The notes: generated from the sequence alone by a model not told the origin. Counted from the stretch's first letter, positions 1 to 6,174 are shown. The stretch: 10,352 bases of DNA from an uncultured Clostridia bacterium (GCA_902478725.1 CABSMD010000076.1:1-10352); one strand, 5' to 3'. Program-made: numbers and translations.

Positions 1-5
1 GATGT

Positions 6-75
6 AAGCAACTCCGGTTTCAACAGAAGAGTAACTGCCGATTCTGATATTTAATTAGGAAAAGCGGAGTTGTTT
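6..75 (+). other. Long-range inverted repeat, possible structured leader upstream of aroC
   Basis: Bases 6-20 can pair with 61-75: 13 Watson-Crick pairs, one G-U pair and one mismatch (17/64). The 40-base loop holds a smaller hairpin, CAGAA (24-28) with TTCTG (42-46). A short run of four T follows the right arm. This could be a cis-acting RNA structure in the aroC leader or the terminator of a gene beyond the left edge. It matches no riboswitch, T-box or tRNA pattern that I recognise. No convincing sigma-A promoter is visible in 1-167; the best is a weak TTGTTT (70-75) with TATGAT (91-96) at a short 15-base spacing. The rest of 76-167 shows nothing clear. Confidence 0.35.
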
Positions 76-173
76 TGAACAGGTAATTTTTATGATGTGA
101 AGTAAATAACAGTTTTAAAAAATAGTATGCAAACAATCCAAAATTGGACATGCAGTAGTAGGAGTGAATGCTT

Positions 174-1319
174 GTGAACTATATCACCGCAGGAGAATCG
201 CACGGAAAGTGCCTGACCGCAATCATAGAGGGCATTCCGGCGGGAATGCCATTTGATAAATCAAAAATAGACGCTTATTTAAAGCTGCGTCAAGGCGGCT
301 ACGGCCGCGGCGGGCGGATGAAGATAGAATCGGATACGGTTGAGGTGACCTCAGGCGTACGCGGGAGCGTTACAATGGGTTCTCCCATTACTTTGGTAAT
401 CTGTAACCGTGATTTTGAGAACTGGCAGCCCTTTATGGACGATGCTGAAATTCAGCCGGGCAAGGAGGTCACCAAACCGCGCCCCGGCCACGCTGACCTC
501 GCCGGTAGCCTCAAGTACGGGCATAGGGATGTAAGAAATGTTTTAGAACGCGCCAGCGCGCGGGAAACCGCTGCACGGGTTGCAGTAGGCGCTGTTTGTG
601 CTATGGTATTGGAGCAATTCGGGGTGCGTCTGCTGTCCCACGTGGTACAACTGGGTCATATTCAAGCTGCAAGCGATTATCATGCGCCGGATTTTGTCGA
701 ACGTGTACTTGCTTCCACGGTTCGTTGTGCGGACCGCGAAGCAAGCATGCAGATGGAACGGCTGATCGACGAGCGCAAGGCGTCGGGCGATTCGGTCGGC
801 GGGATTGCCGAGATCGTGGCGCAGAATGTCGTACCGGGCCTGGGCAGTTATGTCCAATGGAATAAAAAGCTGGATGCGCGGATTGCATACGCGCTGATGA
901 GCATCCAATCGGTCAAGGGTGTGTCCTTCGGAGTTGGATTTGAAGCCGCCACGCGCCCAGGCTCCGAAGTGCACGATGAGATTTTTTACGAGCCGGGCCG
1001 GGGGTATTATAAAAAAACCAATCGCGCCGGCGGAATTGAGGGCGGCATGTCAAACGGAGAAGATATTGTTGCGCGAGCTGCCTTTAAGCCGATTCCAACC
1101 CTGTACCGGCCTCTTATGACGGTGGATATGGAAACCGGCGCGCCAGTATCTGCGGCCGTTGAGAGGAGCGATACCTGCGCCGTACCCGCGGGGGCGGTGG
1201 TGGCCGAGACCGTCATGGCGATCGCACTGGCTGAGGTGTATTTGGAGACCTTTGGCTGTGATTATTTGGAAGACAGCTTGCATCATTATCGCAACTACCA
1301 GGCGCGTATCAGCAGATAA
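174..1319 (+). CDS. aroC: Chorismate synthase
   Basis: Catalyses the last common step of the shikimate pathway, 5-enolpyruvylshikimate-3-phosphate to chorismate. The reaction is a trans-elimination of phosphate that needs reduced FMN, and the enzyme is cytosolic. Three family signatures are visible (numbered from the ATG at 168): GESHG near the N-terminus (residues 9-13), RPGHAD (105-110) running into the GHRDVRNVLERASARE block (118-133), and GGIEGGMSNG (288-297). The length of about 380 residues is normal. I prefer GTG at 174 over ATG at 168. GGAG at 161-164 is 9 bases before the GTG but only 3 before the ATG, and family members usually begin with a few residues before YITAGESHG. The gene ends 34 bases before the sigma factor gene with no terminator, so the two may be co-transcribed. 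The family call is very firm; the start is moderately firm. Confidence 0.97.
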   Translation: MNYITAGESHGKCLTAIIEGIPAGMPFDKSKIDAYLKLRQGGYGRGGRMKIESDTVEVTSGVRGSVTMGSPITLVICNRDFENWQPFMDDAEIQPGKEVTKPRPGHADLAGSLKYGHRDVRNVLERASARETAARVAVGAVCAMVLEQFGVRLLSHVVQLGHIQAASDYHAPDFVERVLASTVRCADREASMQMERLIDERKASGDSVGGIAEIVAQNVVPGLGSYVQWNKKLDARIAYALMSIQSVKGVSFGVGFEAATRPGSEVHDEIFYEPGRGYYKKTNRAGGIEGGMSNGEDIVARAAFKPIPTLYRPLMTVDMETGAPVSAAVERSDTCAVPAGAVVAETVMAIALAEVYLETFGCDYLEDSLHHYRNYQARISR

Positions 1320-1353
1320 AGCAGAATAATAGGCGAAAGTGAGGGGAGGACAG

Positions 1354-1929
1354 ATGGAAGCTGAAAAAAAGCTGATTCGCGGATTGAAGCGTGGCAGTCA
1401 GACCGCGTTTGAGCAGCTTTTGGAGCTGTATTCCGAAAAAGTATACCATACTGCCTTTCATATGCTTTCCAACGAGGAGGACGCCAACGACGCCGCGCAG
1501 GAGACCTTCCTGGCGATCTATAAGTCAATCGGCAGATTCCGGGCGGAATCCTCCCTGTCCACCTGGATTTATAAGATTACTGTCAATACCTGTATCAATC
1601 TGGCGCGTAAAAACCAAAAGCACGCGACTGTTCCGATGGAGTTCAACGCGCACGGCGAACCGGTCGACCTGCAACTGCCGGATACCGCACCGACGCCGGA
1701 GGAGGCTGTGATCGGCAAAGCATCCTACGAAGAGGTGCGGCACGCAATCGACCAGTTGGGCGGGGAGCATAAAACGGTTATCGTCCTGCGGGATATCGAA
1801 AACCTATCTTATGAAGAGATCGCGCAGATCGTGAATCTGCCACAGGGAACCGTCAAGTCTAGGATTAACCGGGCGCGTTCCCAGCTTCGCCAGATTATTT
1901 TAAAAAACCGGGAACTTTTTAACCGTTGA
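1354..1929 (+). CDS. ECF-type RNA polymerase sigma factor (sigma-70 family, SigW/RpoE-like)
   Basis: An alternative sigma factor that directs RNA polymerase to specific promoters, usually in response to an extracytoplasmic signal. The 191-residue protein has only regions 2 and 4, as ECF factors do. Region 2 spans about residues 18-85 and includes DAAQETFLAIYKSIGRF and the STWIYKITVNTC segment of -10 recognition. Region 4 spans about 125-178, with a helix-turn-helix at 151-172 (LSYEEIAQIVNLPQGTVKSR). The linker is acidic and proline-containing. The start is ATG 1354, preceded by GGGGAGGA (1343-1350); an upstream in-frame GTG at 1339 would overlap that ribosome binding site. A zinc-finger membrane anti-sigma gene follows 94 bases downstream, so this is a classic sigma/anti-sigma pair. 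No promoter of its own was seen, so expression may depend on aroC read-through. The exact ECF group cannot be named from sequence alone. Confidence 0.95.
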   Translation: MEAEKKLIRGLKRGSQTAFEQLLELYSEKVYHTAFHMLSNEEDANDAAQETFLAIYKSIGRFRAESSLSTWIYKITVNTCINLARKNQKHATVPMEFNAHGEPVDLQLPDTAPTPEEAVIGKASYEEVRHAIDQLGGEHKTVIVLRDIENLSYEEIAQIVNLPQGTVKSRINRARSQLRQIILKNRELFNR

Positions 1930-1939
1930 TGCTGTCTAA
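1911..1939 (+). promoter_or_regulatory. ECF-sigma-type promoter driving the anti-sigma gene
   Basis: GGAACTT (1911-1917), 16 bases, then GTCTAA (1934-1939). The bipartite form equals the classical GGAACTT / GTCTAA promoter of RpoE-type ECF factors. It lies across the 3' end of the sigma gene and predicts a transcript start near 1946, about 78 bases before the anti-sigma ATG. The same elements at the same spacing recur at 4016-4044. The sequence match is seen directly; recognition by the neighbouring sigma factor is inferred. Confidence 0.7.
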
Positions 1940-1953
1940 TAAGTATGACAGCA
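1930..1953 (+). other. Hairpin between sigma and anti-sigma genes
   Basis: TGCTGTC (1930-1936) and GACAGCA (1947-1953) form a perfect 7-bp stem with a 10-base loop, starting right after the sigma stop codon. No T-tract follows, so it is not an ordinary terminator. It overlaps the -10 element of the ECF promoter, so it would appear in RNA only in read-through transcripts from upstream. The right arm could instead pair with 1993-2000 (see findings). Confidence 0.45.
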
Positions 1954-2023
1954 AACAAGGCGTATTTTTATCACCCCCGGTAAGAATATGGCTTGCTGTT
2001 ACCAGCTAGAAAGGAGGGATGCC

Positions 2024-3232
2024 ATGAGCTGCAGCGAATTTCGGGATCTTATATCCAAAAGCTTAGACACCACGCTGACACCGGAAGAAAAGGGGCGGTT
2101 GGACGCCCATCTTAAAAGATGCGATGCTTGCAAAAGGGAGATGGAAATTGCACGGAATATTTTTGACGCTTGTCAAAACACACCGCGGCCCGTGCTTCCC
2201 TCCGATTTTTCGACACAGGTAATGAACCGTTTACCAAAAAAGAAACTGGTGTCCGTACCAAAGGTGAGAAGGCTGTCGTACATAGCGGCCTGTCTGGCGC
2301 TCATCGTATTGATTTCTTCACCTGCACTGGATAATCTGAGACTGTCCGAACAACTGGATGACACGGGACCTGCACCATCGTCTACTGCAACGTCTACGCC
2401 CTCCGGCTTGAACGGCGGGGAAGAGGTAACCCAGCCAACAGAGAAAGAAGACAACGGCGCGTCGGATGCAACAGCTAAAAATAATGTGGAGGATCAGGCT
2501 GCTGACAAGTTAAACCAAAAGGGAGGCATAAAGTCTATTTTTGGACAGGGGCAGACCGGAGGCGGAACGGGTGAAACACCGGCTGCACCACCGGTATTGC
2601 CGACACTCCCCCAATTTAACCATCCATCCTCTACGCCTGTAGCCCCGCCGACAGCAGCTTCGTCTGCTGCTGCGGAAGTACCGACACCGGAAGCTACCCA
2701 GTCTCCGGAGGCGGAGAGAGAGAGGCACGATGAGGCGCCGGTCAGATCACCAGAGCCCTCCACGACGCCAGAAGCGACTGAAAAAAGTTCCAATTCCGTG
2801 GTCATCAGTCCAACTCCTTCGCCGGAGGATTATTCCGTATATAGTGCAGGTTCAGGTGGCTCGGCAGCGGAGGATACCACTCCGACTCCGGCACCTCCAC
2901 AATCGGGAGCTTCTGTGGGCGGCGGTATGCCGGGTGGCAGCGGCTCAGGCTCATCCGTTATGGGGAGCTTTGGAGGCGCAACCGCACCCAAAACCACGCC
3001 GGTCTACGAGGTTGTCCTGCGCAGATCGGACGAGGAAAAAATCACCGCTGTGCTGGAGTTGCTGGCTATCGCCTATAACAATGACGGAGCAACGCTTACC
3101 GCACAAACGACATATAAGCAGTACCGGGCTATCCTGCAGGCCCTGGACGAACAAGGAATTAATTATATTACAAGCAACGCTGACAATCCGGGCGACTGGC
3201 AGCAGGTTGAAGTTGTGTTTCGCTTCCAGTAA
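2024..3232 (+). CDS. Membrane anti-sigma factor with N-terminal zinc finger (zf-HC2 type) and long Pro/Thr/Ser-rich stalk
   Basis: Expected to hold the adjacent ECF sigma factor inactive at the membrane until a signal arrives. Residues 1-50 form the cytoplasmic anti-sigma domain with the zinc ligand pattern C3 ... H29-x3-C33-x2-C36 (HLKRCDAC). One membrane segment lies at about 84-102, after a basic stretch (KKK, KVRR). Residues about 110-325 are low-complexity and rich in Pro, Thr, Ser, Gly and Glu, probably a stalk through the cell wall. The last 75 or so residues (327-402) look like a compact alpha/beta domain of unknown family. The chosen start is ATG 2024, with AAGGAGGG (2011-2018) 5 bases ahead. 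An in-frame ATG at 1988 has no such site. At 402 residues it is much longer than typical zf-HC2 anti-sigma factors because of the stalk and end domain. It probably has its own ECF promoter at 1911-1939. The N-terminal role is well supported; the sensor role of the C-terminus is inferred. Confidence 0.88.
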   Translation: MSCSEFRDLISKSLDTTLTPEEKGRLDAHLKRCDACKREMEIARNIFDACQNTPRPVLPSDFSTQVMNRLPKKKLVSVPKVRRLSYIAACLALIVLISSPALDNLRLSEQLDDTGPAPSSTATSTPSGLNGGEEVTQPTEKEDNGASDATAKNNVEDQAADKLNQKGGIKSIFGQGQTGGGTGETPAAPPVLPTLPQFNHPSSTPVAPPTAASSAAAEVPTPEATQSPEAERERHDEAPVRSPEPSTTPEATEKSSNSVVISPTPSPEDYSVYSAGSGGSAAEDTTPTPAPPQSGASVGGGMPGGSGSGSSVMGSFGGATAPKTTPVYEVVLRRSDEEKITAVLELLAIAYNNDGATLTAQTTYKQYRAILQALDEQGINYITSNADNPGDWQQVEVVFRFQ

Positions 3233-3245
3233 GCCGGATGGTAAG

Positions 3246-3283
3246 CGGGATGCTGCGCTTTACCGCAGCATCCCGGAAATTTT
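3246..3283 (+). terminator. Rho-independent terminator after the anti-sigma gene
   Basis: A perfect 12-bp GC-rich stem, CGGGATGCTGCG (3246-3257) with CGCAGCATCCCG (3264-3275), has a 6-base loop and is followed by GAAATTTT. The T-run is short, so termination may be partial. It begins 13 bases after the anti-sigma stop codon. Confidence 0.8.
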
Positions 3284-3302
3284 ATGTAAGGCCGCTATTG
3301 TC

Positions 3303-3330
3303 ACCGCCCCAAACGGGCGGTATTATTTTT
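3303..3330 (+). terminator. Second tandem rho-independent terminator
   Basis: ACCGCCC (3303-3309) pairs with GGGCGGT (3315-3321) around a CAAAC loop, followed at once by ATTATTTTT (3322-3330). It acts on the plus strand as a back-up to the hairpin at 3246-3275. It ends 2 bases before the stop of the minus-strand repressor gene but has no T-tract in that direction, so it is not an evident terminator for that gene. Confidence 0.8.
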
Positions 3331-3332
3331 GC

Positions 3333-3563
3333 CTATTCCTTTGTGTCGGATACAAAAGATCGACCGGCTGTGTTTTCGTGAATAAACAGTGCGTCAACCG
3401 TTGTAGCAAGCTCTTTTGCGAGGTGAAAGGCCAATGACAACGATGGATCGTATTTATTGTTTTCAATTGCATTGACGGTTTGCCGTGAAACACCACATTT
3501 TTTGGCCAATTCTTCTTGTGATATCCCTTTTTCCTTTCTTTTTTCCCGGATACAATTTTCCAT
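3333..3563 (-). CDS. XRE/Cro-C1 family helix-turn-helix regulator
   Basis: A small DNA-binding protein of 76 residues, almost entirely one Cro/C1-type helix-turn-helix domain. The motif runs at about residues 16-34 (QEELAKKCGVSRQTVNAIE), followed by the NNKYDPSLSLAFHLAKEL helix typical of the short YozG-like repressors of Firmicutes. I chose ATG at 3563. It lies one base after the TGA of the upstream membrane gene (TGA-C-ATG), the classic arrangement for translational coupling, and it gives the usual MEN-x-IRE start. An in-frame ATG at 3575 would add four residues and overlap the upstream gene by 11 bases. It probably binds the two palindromes at 3874-3911 and 3928-3949 and represses its own operon; that is inference from position and symmetry. 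The lysine- and asparagine-rich coding matches the AT-rich local composition. Confidence 0.9.
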   Translation of the reverse strand: MENCIREKRKEKGISQEELAKKCGVSRQTVNAIENNKYDPSLSLAFHLAKELATTVDALFIHENTAGRSFVSDTKE

Positions 3564-3564
3564 G

Positions 3565-3849
3565 TCAATCCCCATACTTCTTTTTATTATACAGCAGTTC
3601 TATTAAATAAACAATGGAAAGGACAGATAATATTGTAATGGGATTGATACCACCGGAATTACTGATCATCGTTTCAATGACGCTGATCAGGAGATACGCC
3701 ACCATCACCAAAAAGGTGTTGGCACAAGATTTGCCAACAATTATTTTTCGGCGTTCGTCGCCCTGCTTCGCCAATGAAAAAAGCATCGTAACAATTGCAA
3801 CCAAGCATAGAATAAGAATTACAATAAAGAAGATTCCAAACACATGCAT
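3565..3849 (-). CDS. Small three-helix membrane protein in operon with XRE regulator
   Basis: A 94-residue hydrophobic protein with three predicted membrane segments at about residues 3-25, 43-62 and 70-87. A charged loop, GDERRKIIVGK (30-40), lies between the first and second, and the tail is basic (NKKKYGD). I do not assign a function. Its size, the GDERR loop and its pairing with a short XRE regulator resemble the DUF2178/DUF3796-like membrane proteins often found next to such regulators in Firmicutes. I chose ATG 3849 because GGAGG (complement of 3858-3862) sits 8 bases upstream; the ATG at 3864 overlaps that site. It could modulate the activity of the regulator at the membrane, or be its regulated target. 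Both are inference. Confidence 0.8.
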   Translation of the reverse strand: MHVFGIFFIVILILCLVAIVTMLFSLAKQGDERRKIIVGKSCANTFLVMVAYLLISVIETMISNSGGINPITILSVLSIVYLIELLYNKKKYGD

Positions 3850-3873
3850 ACAACTAACCTCCATAAAAAAATA

Positions 3874-3911
3874 ATACTATAGATGTCAAATGTATTTGAC
3901 ATCTATAGTAT
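3874..3911. promoter_or_regulatory. Operator palindrome 1 (17-bp arms)
   Basis: Two perfect 17-bp arms, 3874-3890 and 3895-3911, are separated by TGTA. The core TGTCAAATGTATTTGACA (3884-3901) matches operator 2 at 16 of 18 bases. It covers the -10 element and predicted start of the minus-strand promoter, an ideal repressor position. In RNA it would also form a hairpin at the 5' end of the membrane-protein mRNA. The inferred ligand is the XRE protein encoded downstream. Confidence 0.75.
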
Positions 3912-3935
3912 ATTCATGGAAGGAATGAATGTCAA
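3907..3935 (-). promoter_or_regulatory. Sigma-A promoter of the membrane-protein/XRE operon
   Basis: On the minus strand, TTGACA (complement of 3930-3935) is followed by exactly 17 bases and TATACT (complement of 3907-3912). This is a near-perfect housekeeping promoter with a start near 3900. The -35 lies inside operator 2 and the -10 inside operator 1, so binding of either would block RNA polymerase. Confidence 0.82.
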
Positions 3936-3949
3936 GTGTTTTTGACATT
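3928..3949. promoter_or_regulatory. Operator palindrome 2
   Basis: AATGTCAA (3928-3935) and TTGACATT (3942-3949) form 8-bp arms. The core TGTCAAGTGTTTTTGACA (3930-3947) differs from operator 1 at two positions. Centres are 46 bases apart, a little over four helical turns, so both sites could be bound from one face of the DNA. It contains the -35 element of the minus-strand promoter. Confidence 0.7.
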
Positions 3950-3981
3950 TTTGTTTGCCCGCCGGAAAAGATGAAATGAAT

Positions 3982-4011
3982 TTTACAGAATGTACATTTA
4001 TTTTTTATAAA
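3982..4011 (+). promoter_or_regulatory. Possible sigma-A promoter for the SLH-vWA gene
   Basis: TTTACA (3982-3987), an 18-base gap, then TATAAA (4006-4011); TTATAA at 4005 would give 17 bases. The spacer contains a perfect 10-bp palindrome, AATGTACATT (3989-3998). The local sequence is AT-rich, so a chance match is possible. It lies immediately upstream of the ECF-type promoter at 4016. Confidence 0.4.
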
Positions 4012-4015
4012 AAAC

Positions 4016-4044
4016 GGAACCAGTTTGTCTCCATTTTGGTCTAA
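4016..4044 (+). promoter_or_regulatory. ECF-sigma-type promoter for the SLH-vWA gene
   Basis: GGAACCA (4016-4022), 16 bases, then GTCTAA (4039-4044). The -35 and -10 elements start 23 bases apart, the same distance as in the promoter at 1911-1939. The predicted start near 4051 gives a leader of about 26 bases before ATG 4077 and keeps the GGAGGG ribosome site (4065-4070). It implies that the SLH-vWA gene belongs to the regulon of the nearby sigma factor (inference). Confidence 0.65.
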
Positions 4045-4076
4045 AAGGTGAAAAATATAAATTTGGAGGGATTTTC

Positions 4077-6128
4077 ATGAAAAAAGCTGTATCATTGTTG
4101 GTCATCATGGTATTGTTTTTCAGCATGATCACATCCGTGGCGATTGCAGAAGATCCGATTACAGATTTGACATCACAGGGGATATTGGTTGGGGATGCTA
4201 ATGGGAACCTGAATCTGGACGGTACAATAACCCGCGCCGAACTGGCTAAAATGCTGGTCACGGCCTTGGGACTTAGCGTTTCCAAGCCGGTGCCGTTTGC
4301 GGATATCGGCTCAAACCATTGGTCGTGGGAATATGTCAAAAAGGCATACGCAGCCGGCGTGGTTGCCGGCTTTGAGGACAATACCTTCCGGCCAGACGAG
4401 CCGGTTACCGGGGACCAGGCGGTGACGATGGTTTTAAGGGCCTACGGCGAACGGCCGCTTGCCTATCCAACGGGGTATATGGTAACGGCTGCCGAAAAGG
4501 GGTATCTGGAGCATACCAATCTTTTGATCGATCAGCCGGCAACACGCCGCGATGTTGCGCAACTGATATGGAACGCCATGCAGCTTGCCGGAAAAGAAGA
4601 AACGATGCAGCCCGAACCGACGGCGCCTCCGACCGGCTATGTTGCTTCTTATAGTCAGTCCGGTGGCAGTATTGGATCAGGCGGCGGAAGCGGATCGACC
4701 GCATTGCCGCCGCCCGATCCGCAGGAGAATTTTTCCAATACCGAGGAGTATGCGGGCGTGGAGGAAAATATTTTTAAAAACGCGGCTACGAGTCCACTGT
4801 CGACATTTTCCATTGATGTGGATACCGCATCCTACAGCAATATGCGCCGTTATCTGAAGAGAGGCGAGCTGCCGCCCGCCGGGGCGATACGCACAGAGGA
4901 ACTGATTAACTATTTCGACTATACATACCCACAGCCGCAGGAAGGCGAAGCCTTTTCGGTCACAACCGAGGTGGCGCAATGTCCATGGAACACGGATAAC
5001 ATGCTTGCTATGGTCGCGCTGAAGGGCGCGGAACTGCAACAGCGTGCGCCGAGCAATCTGGTGTTTTTGATCGATGTTTCCGGCTCCATGAACAGCCCGG
5101 AAAAAATGCCGCTGGTCAAGCATTCACTCTCGCTGCTTGCGGAACAGTTGACCGAGCAGGACAGAATTTCAATTGTGACCTACGCCAATTCGGCGCAAAC
5201 CATTCTTGACAGTGTACCGGGCAACAGCTATGAAACCATCATGAAAACGATACGCAACCTCGCCCCTGGCGGTGGTACGGCGGGCGGAGCCGGCCTCAGT
5301 CTTGCCTATGACTGTGCGTTGAAAAACAAGGTAGAGGGCAATAATCGCGTCATTCTCTGCTCGGACGGCGATTTTAACATCGGAATATCCAGTACGGCGT
5401 CTCTGGAGGAGTTTATAACGGAAAAGCGGAAGGAAGGGATTTATCTAAGTGTTATGGGATTTGGCATGGGCAATTATAAAGACAACCGCATGGAGACCTT
5501 GGCGGACAAGGGCAATGGGAATTACGCCTATATTGATAATAAAAAAGAGGCGGAGAAGGTTATGGTTTATGATTTGACCAAGACCTTATATACCATTGCT
5601 GAGGATGTTAAAATCCAGGTGGAATTCAATCCCGGCCGGGTGCGCGAATACCGTTTGGTCGGCTACGAAAACAGGAAGCTGGAGAATGAAGACTTTGCCA
5701 ATGATAAAAAGGATGCCGGAGAGTTGGGGGCGGGCCATACGGTAACCGCATTTTACGAGCTCGTGATGGAGGACGGAGAGCCTGCCGGCAGCGAATTGAA
5801 ATATCAGGATACGACTATAAACCCAAGCGGTGACCTGATGAATGTCAAGCTTCGCTATCGGGAGCCCGGTGAGGAAGAGAGCCGTCTCGTTGAACGGGCG
5901 GTTACTGGGTTCACCGCCGCGCCGAGCGAAAATTTCGTATTCGCTTCGTCGGTGGCCCAATTTGGTATGCTGCTGTGTGACTCGCCCTACTGTAACCAGG
6001 CCTCCTATGATTCGGTTCTGGAAGCGGCAAAAACCGCGCTGGGAGAAGACCGGTTCGGCCTGCGCGTCGAATTTTTACAGCTTGTTGACTGCGCCAGATA
6101 CCTGAAAAAATCGAAAATGGGTGAGTAA
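4077..6128 (+). CDS. Secreted SLH-domain protein with YfbK-type von Willebrand A module
   Basis: A 683-residue exported protein, probably held on the cell wall through its SLH repeats. It has a signal peptide (1-24, likely cut after AIA). Three SLH repeats lie at about 28-66, 74-124 and 129-168, the third degenerate. A Gly/Ser/Pro linker spans about 175-220. The N-terminal domain of YfbK-like proteins (Pfam vWF_A type) is at about 222-320, including TFSIDVDTASYSNMRRYL. The vWA domain is at about 327-500 with a complete MIDAS metal site: D333-x-S335-x-S337 (DVSGS), T401 and D430 (SDGD). A C-terminal DUF3520-like domain is at about 505-675. The start has GGAGGG 6 bases ahead. vWA domains with an intact MIDAS bind ligands or partner proteins through a divalent metal; the partner here is unknown. 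The ECF-type promoter at 4016-4044 suggests induction by envelope stress. No terminator is evident after the gene. The domain calls are firm; the biological role is not known. Confidence 0.93.
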   Translation: MKKAVSLLVIMVLFFSMITSVAIAEDPITDLTSQGILVGDANGNLNLDGTITRAELAKMLVTALGLSVSKPVPFADIGSNHWSWEYVKKAYAAGVVAGFEDNTFRPDEPVTGDQAVTMVLRAYGERPLAYPTGYMVTAAEKGYLEHTNLLIDQPATRRDVAQLIWNAMQLAGKEETMQPEPTAPPTGYVASYSQSGGSIGSGGGSGSTALPPPDPQENFSNTEEYAGVEENIFKNAATSPLSTFSIDVDTASYSNMRRYLKRGELPPAGAIRTEELINYFDYTYPQPQEGEAFSVTTEVAQCPWNTDNMLAMVALKGAELQQRAPSNLVFLIDVSGSMNSPEKMPLVKHSLSLLAEQLTEQDRISIVTYANSAQTILDSVPGNSYETIMKTIRNLAPGGGTAGGAGLSLAYDCALKNKVEGNNRVILCSDGDFNIGISSTASLEEFITEKRKEGIYLSVMGFGMGNYKDNRMETLADKGNGNYAYIDNKKEAEKVMVYDLTKTLYTIAEDVKIQVEFNPGRVREYRLVGYENRKLENEDFANDKKDAGELGAGHTVTAFYELVMEDGEPAGSELKYQDTTINPSGDLMNVKLRYREPGEEESRLVERAVTGFTAAPSENFVFASSVAQFGMLLCDSPYCNQASYDSVLEAAKTALGEDRFGLRVEFLQLVDCARYLKKSKMGE

Positions 6129-6174
6129 TTTTATGTACCGGCATTCATCCGTCATATAAAAATTCCAATATTTG

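Noticed and set aside
1..167. tRNA, T-box or known riboswitch in the left flank
   Set aside because: No T-loop consensus, no T-box core sequence and no riboswitch motif that I can recognise; only the long-range stem is supported.
543..974. Minus-strand frame opposite aroC
   Set aside because: aroC is certain on the plus strand over the whole range; the antisense frame has no ribosome site or family features.
3303..3321. Second terminator hairpin as a terminator of the minus-strand XRE operon
   Set aside because: On the minus strand the bases after the stem read GACAATAGCGGC, with no T-tract, so there is no evidence for intrinsic termination in that direction.
3614..3874. 86-codon plus-strand frame in the XRE cassette
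   Set aside because: It is antisense to the membrane-protein gene, which has a good ribosome site, promoter and operon partner; the plus frame has none.
3896..3947. Plus-strand TTGACA elements as promoters for the SLH-vWA gene
   Set aside because: TTGACA at 3896 and 3942 are the right halves of the palindromes; no -10-like hexamer occurs 16-18 bases downstream of either.
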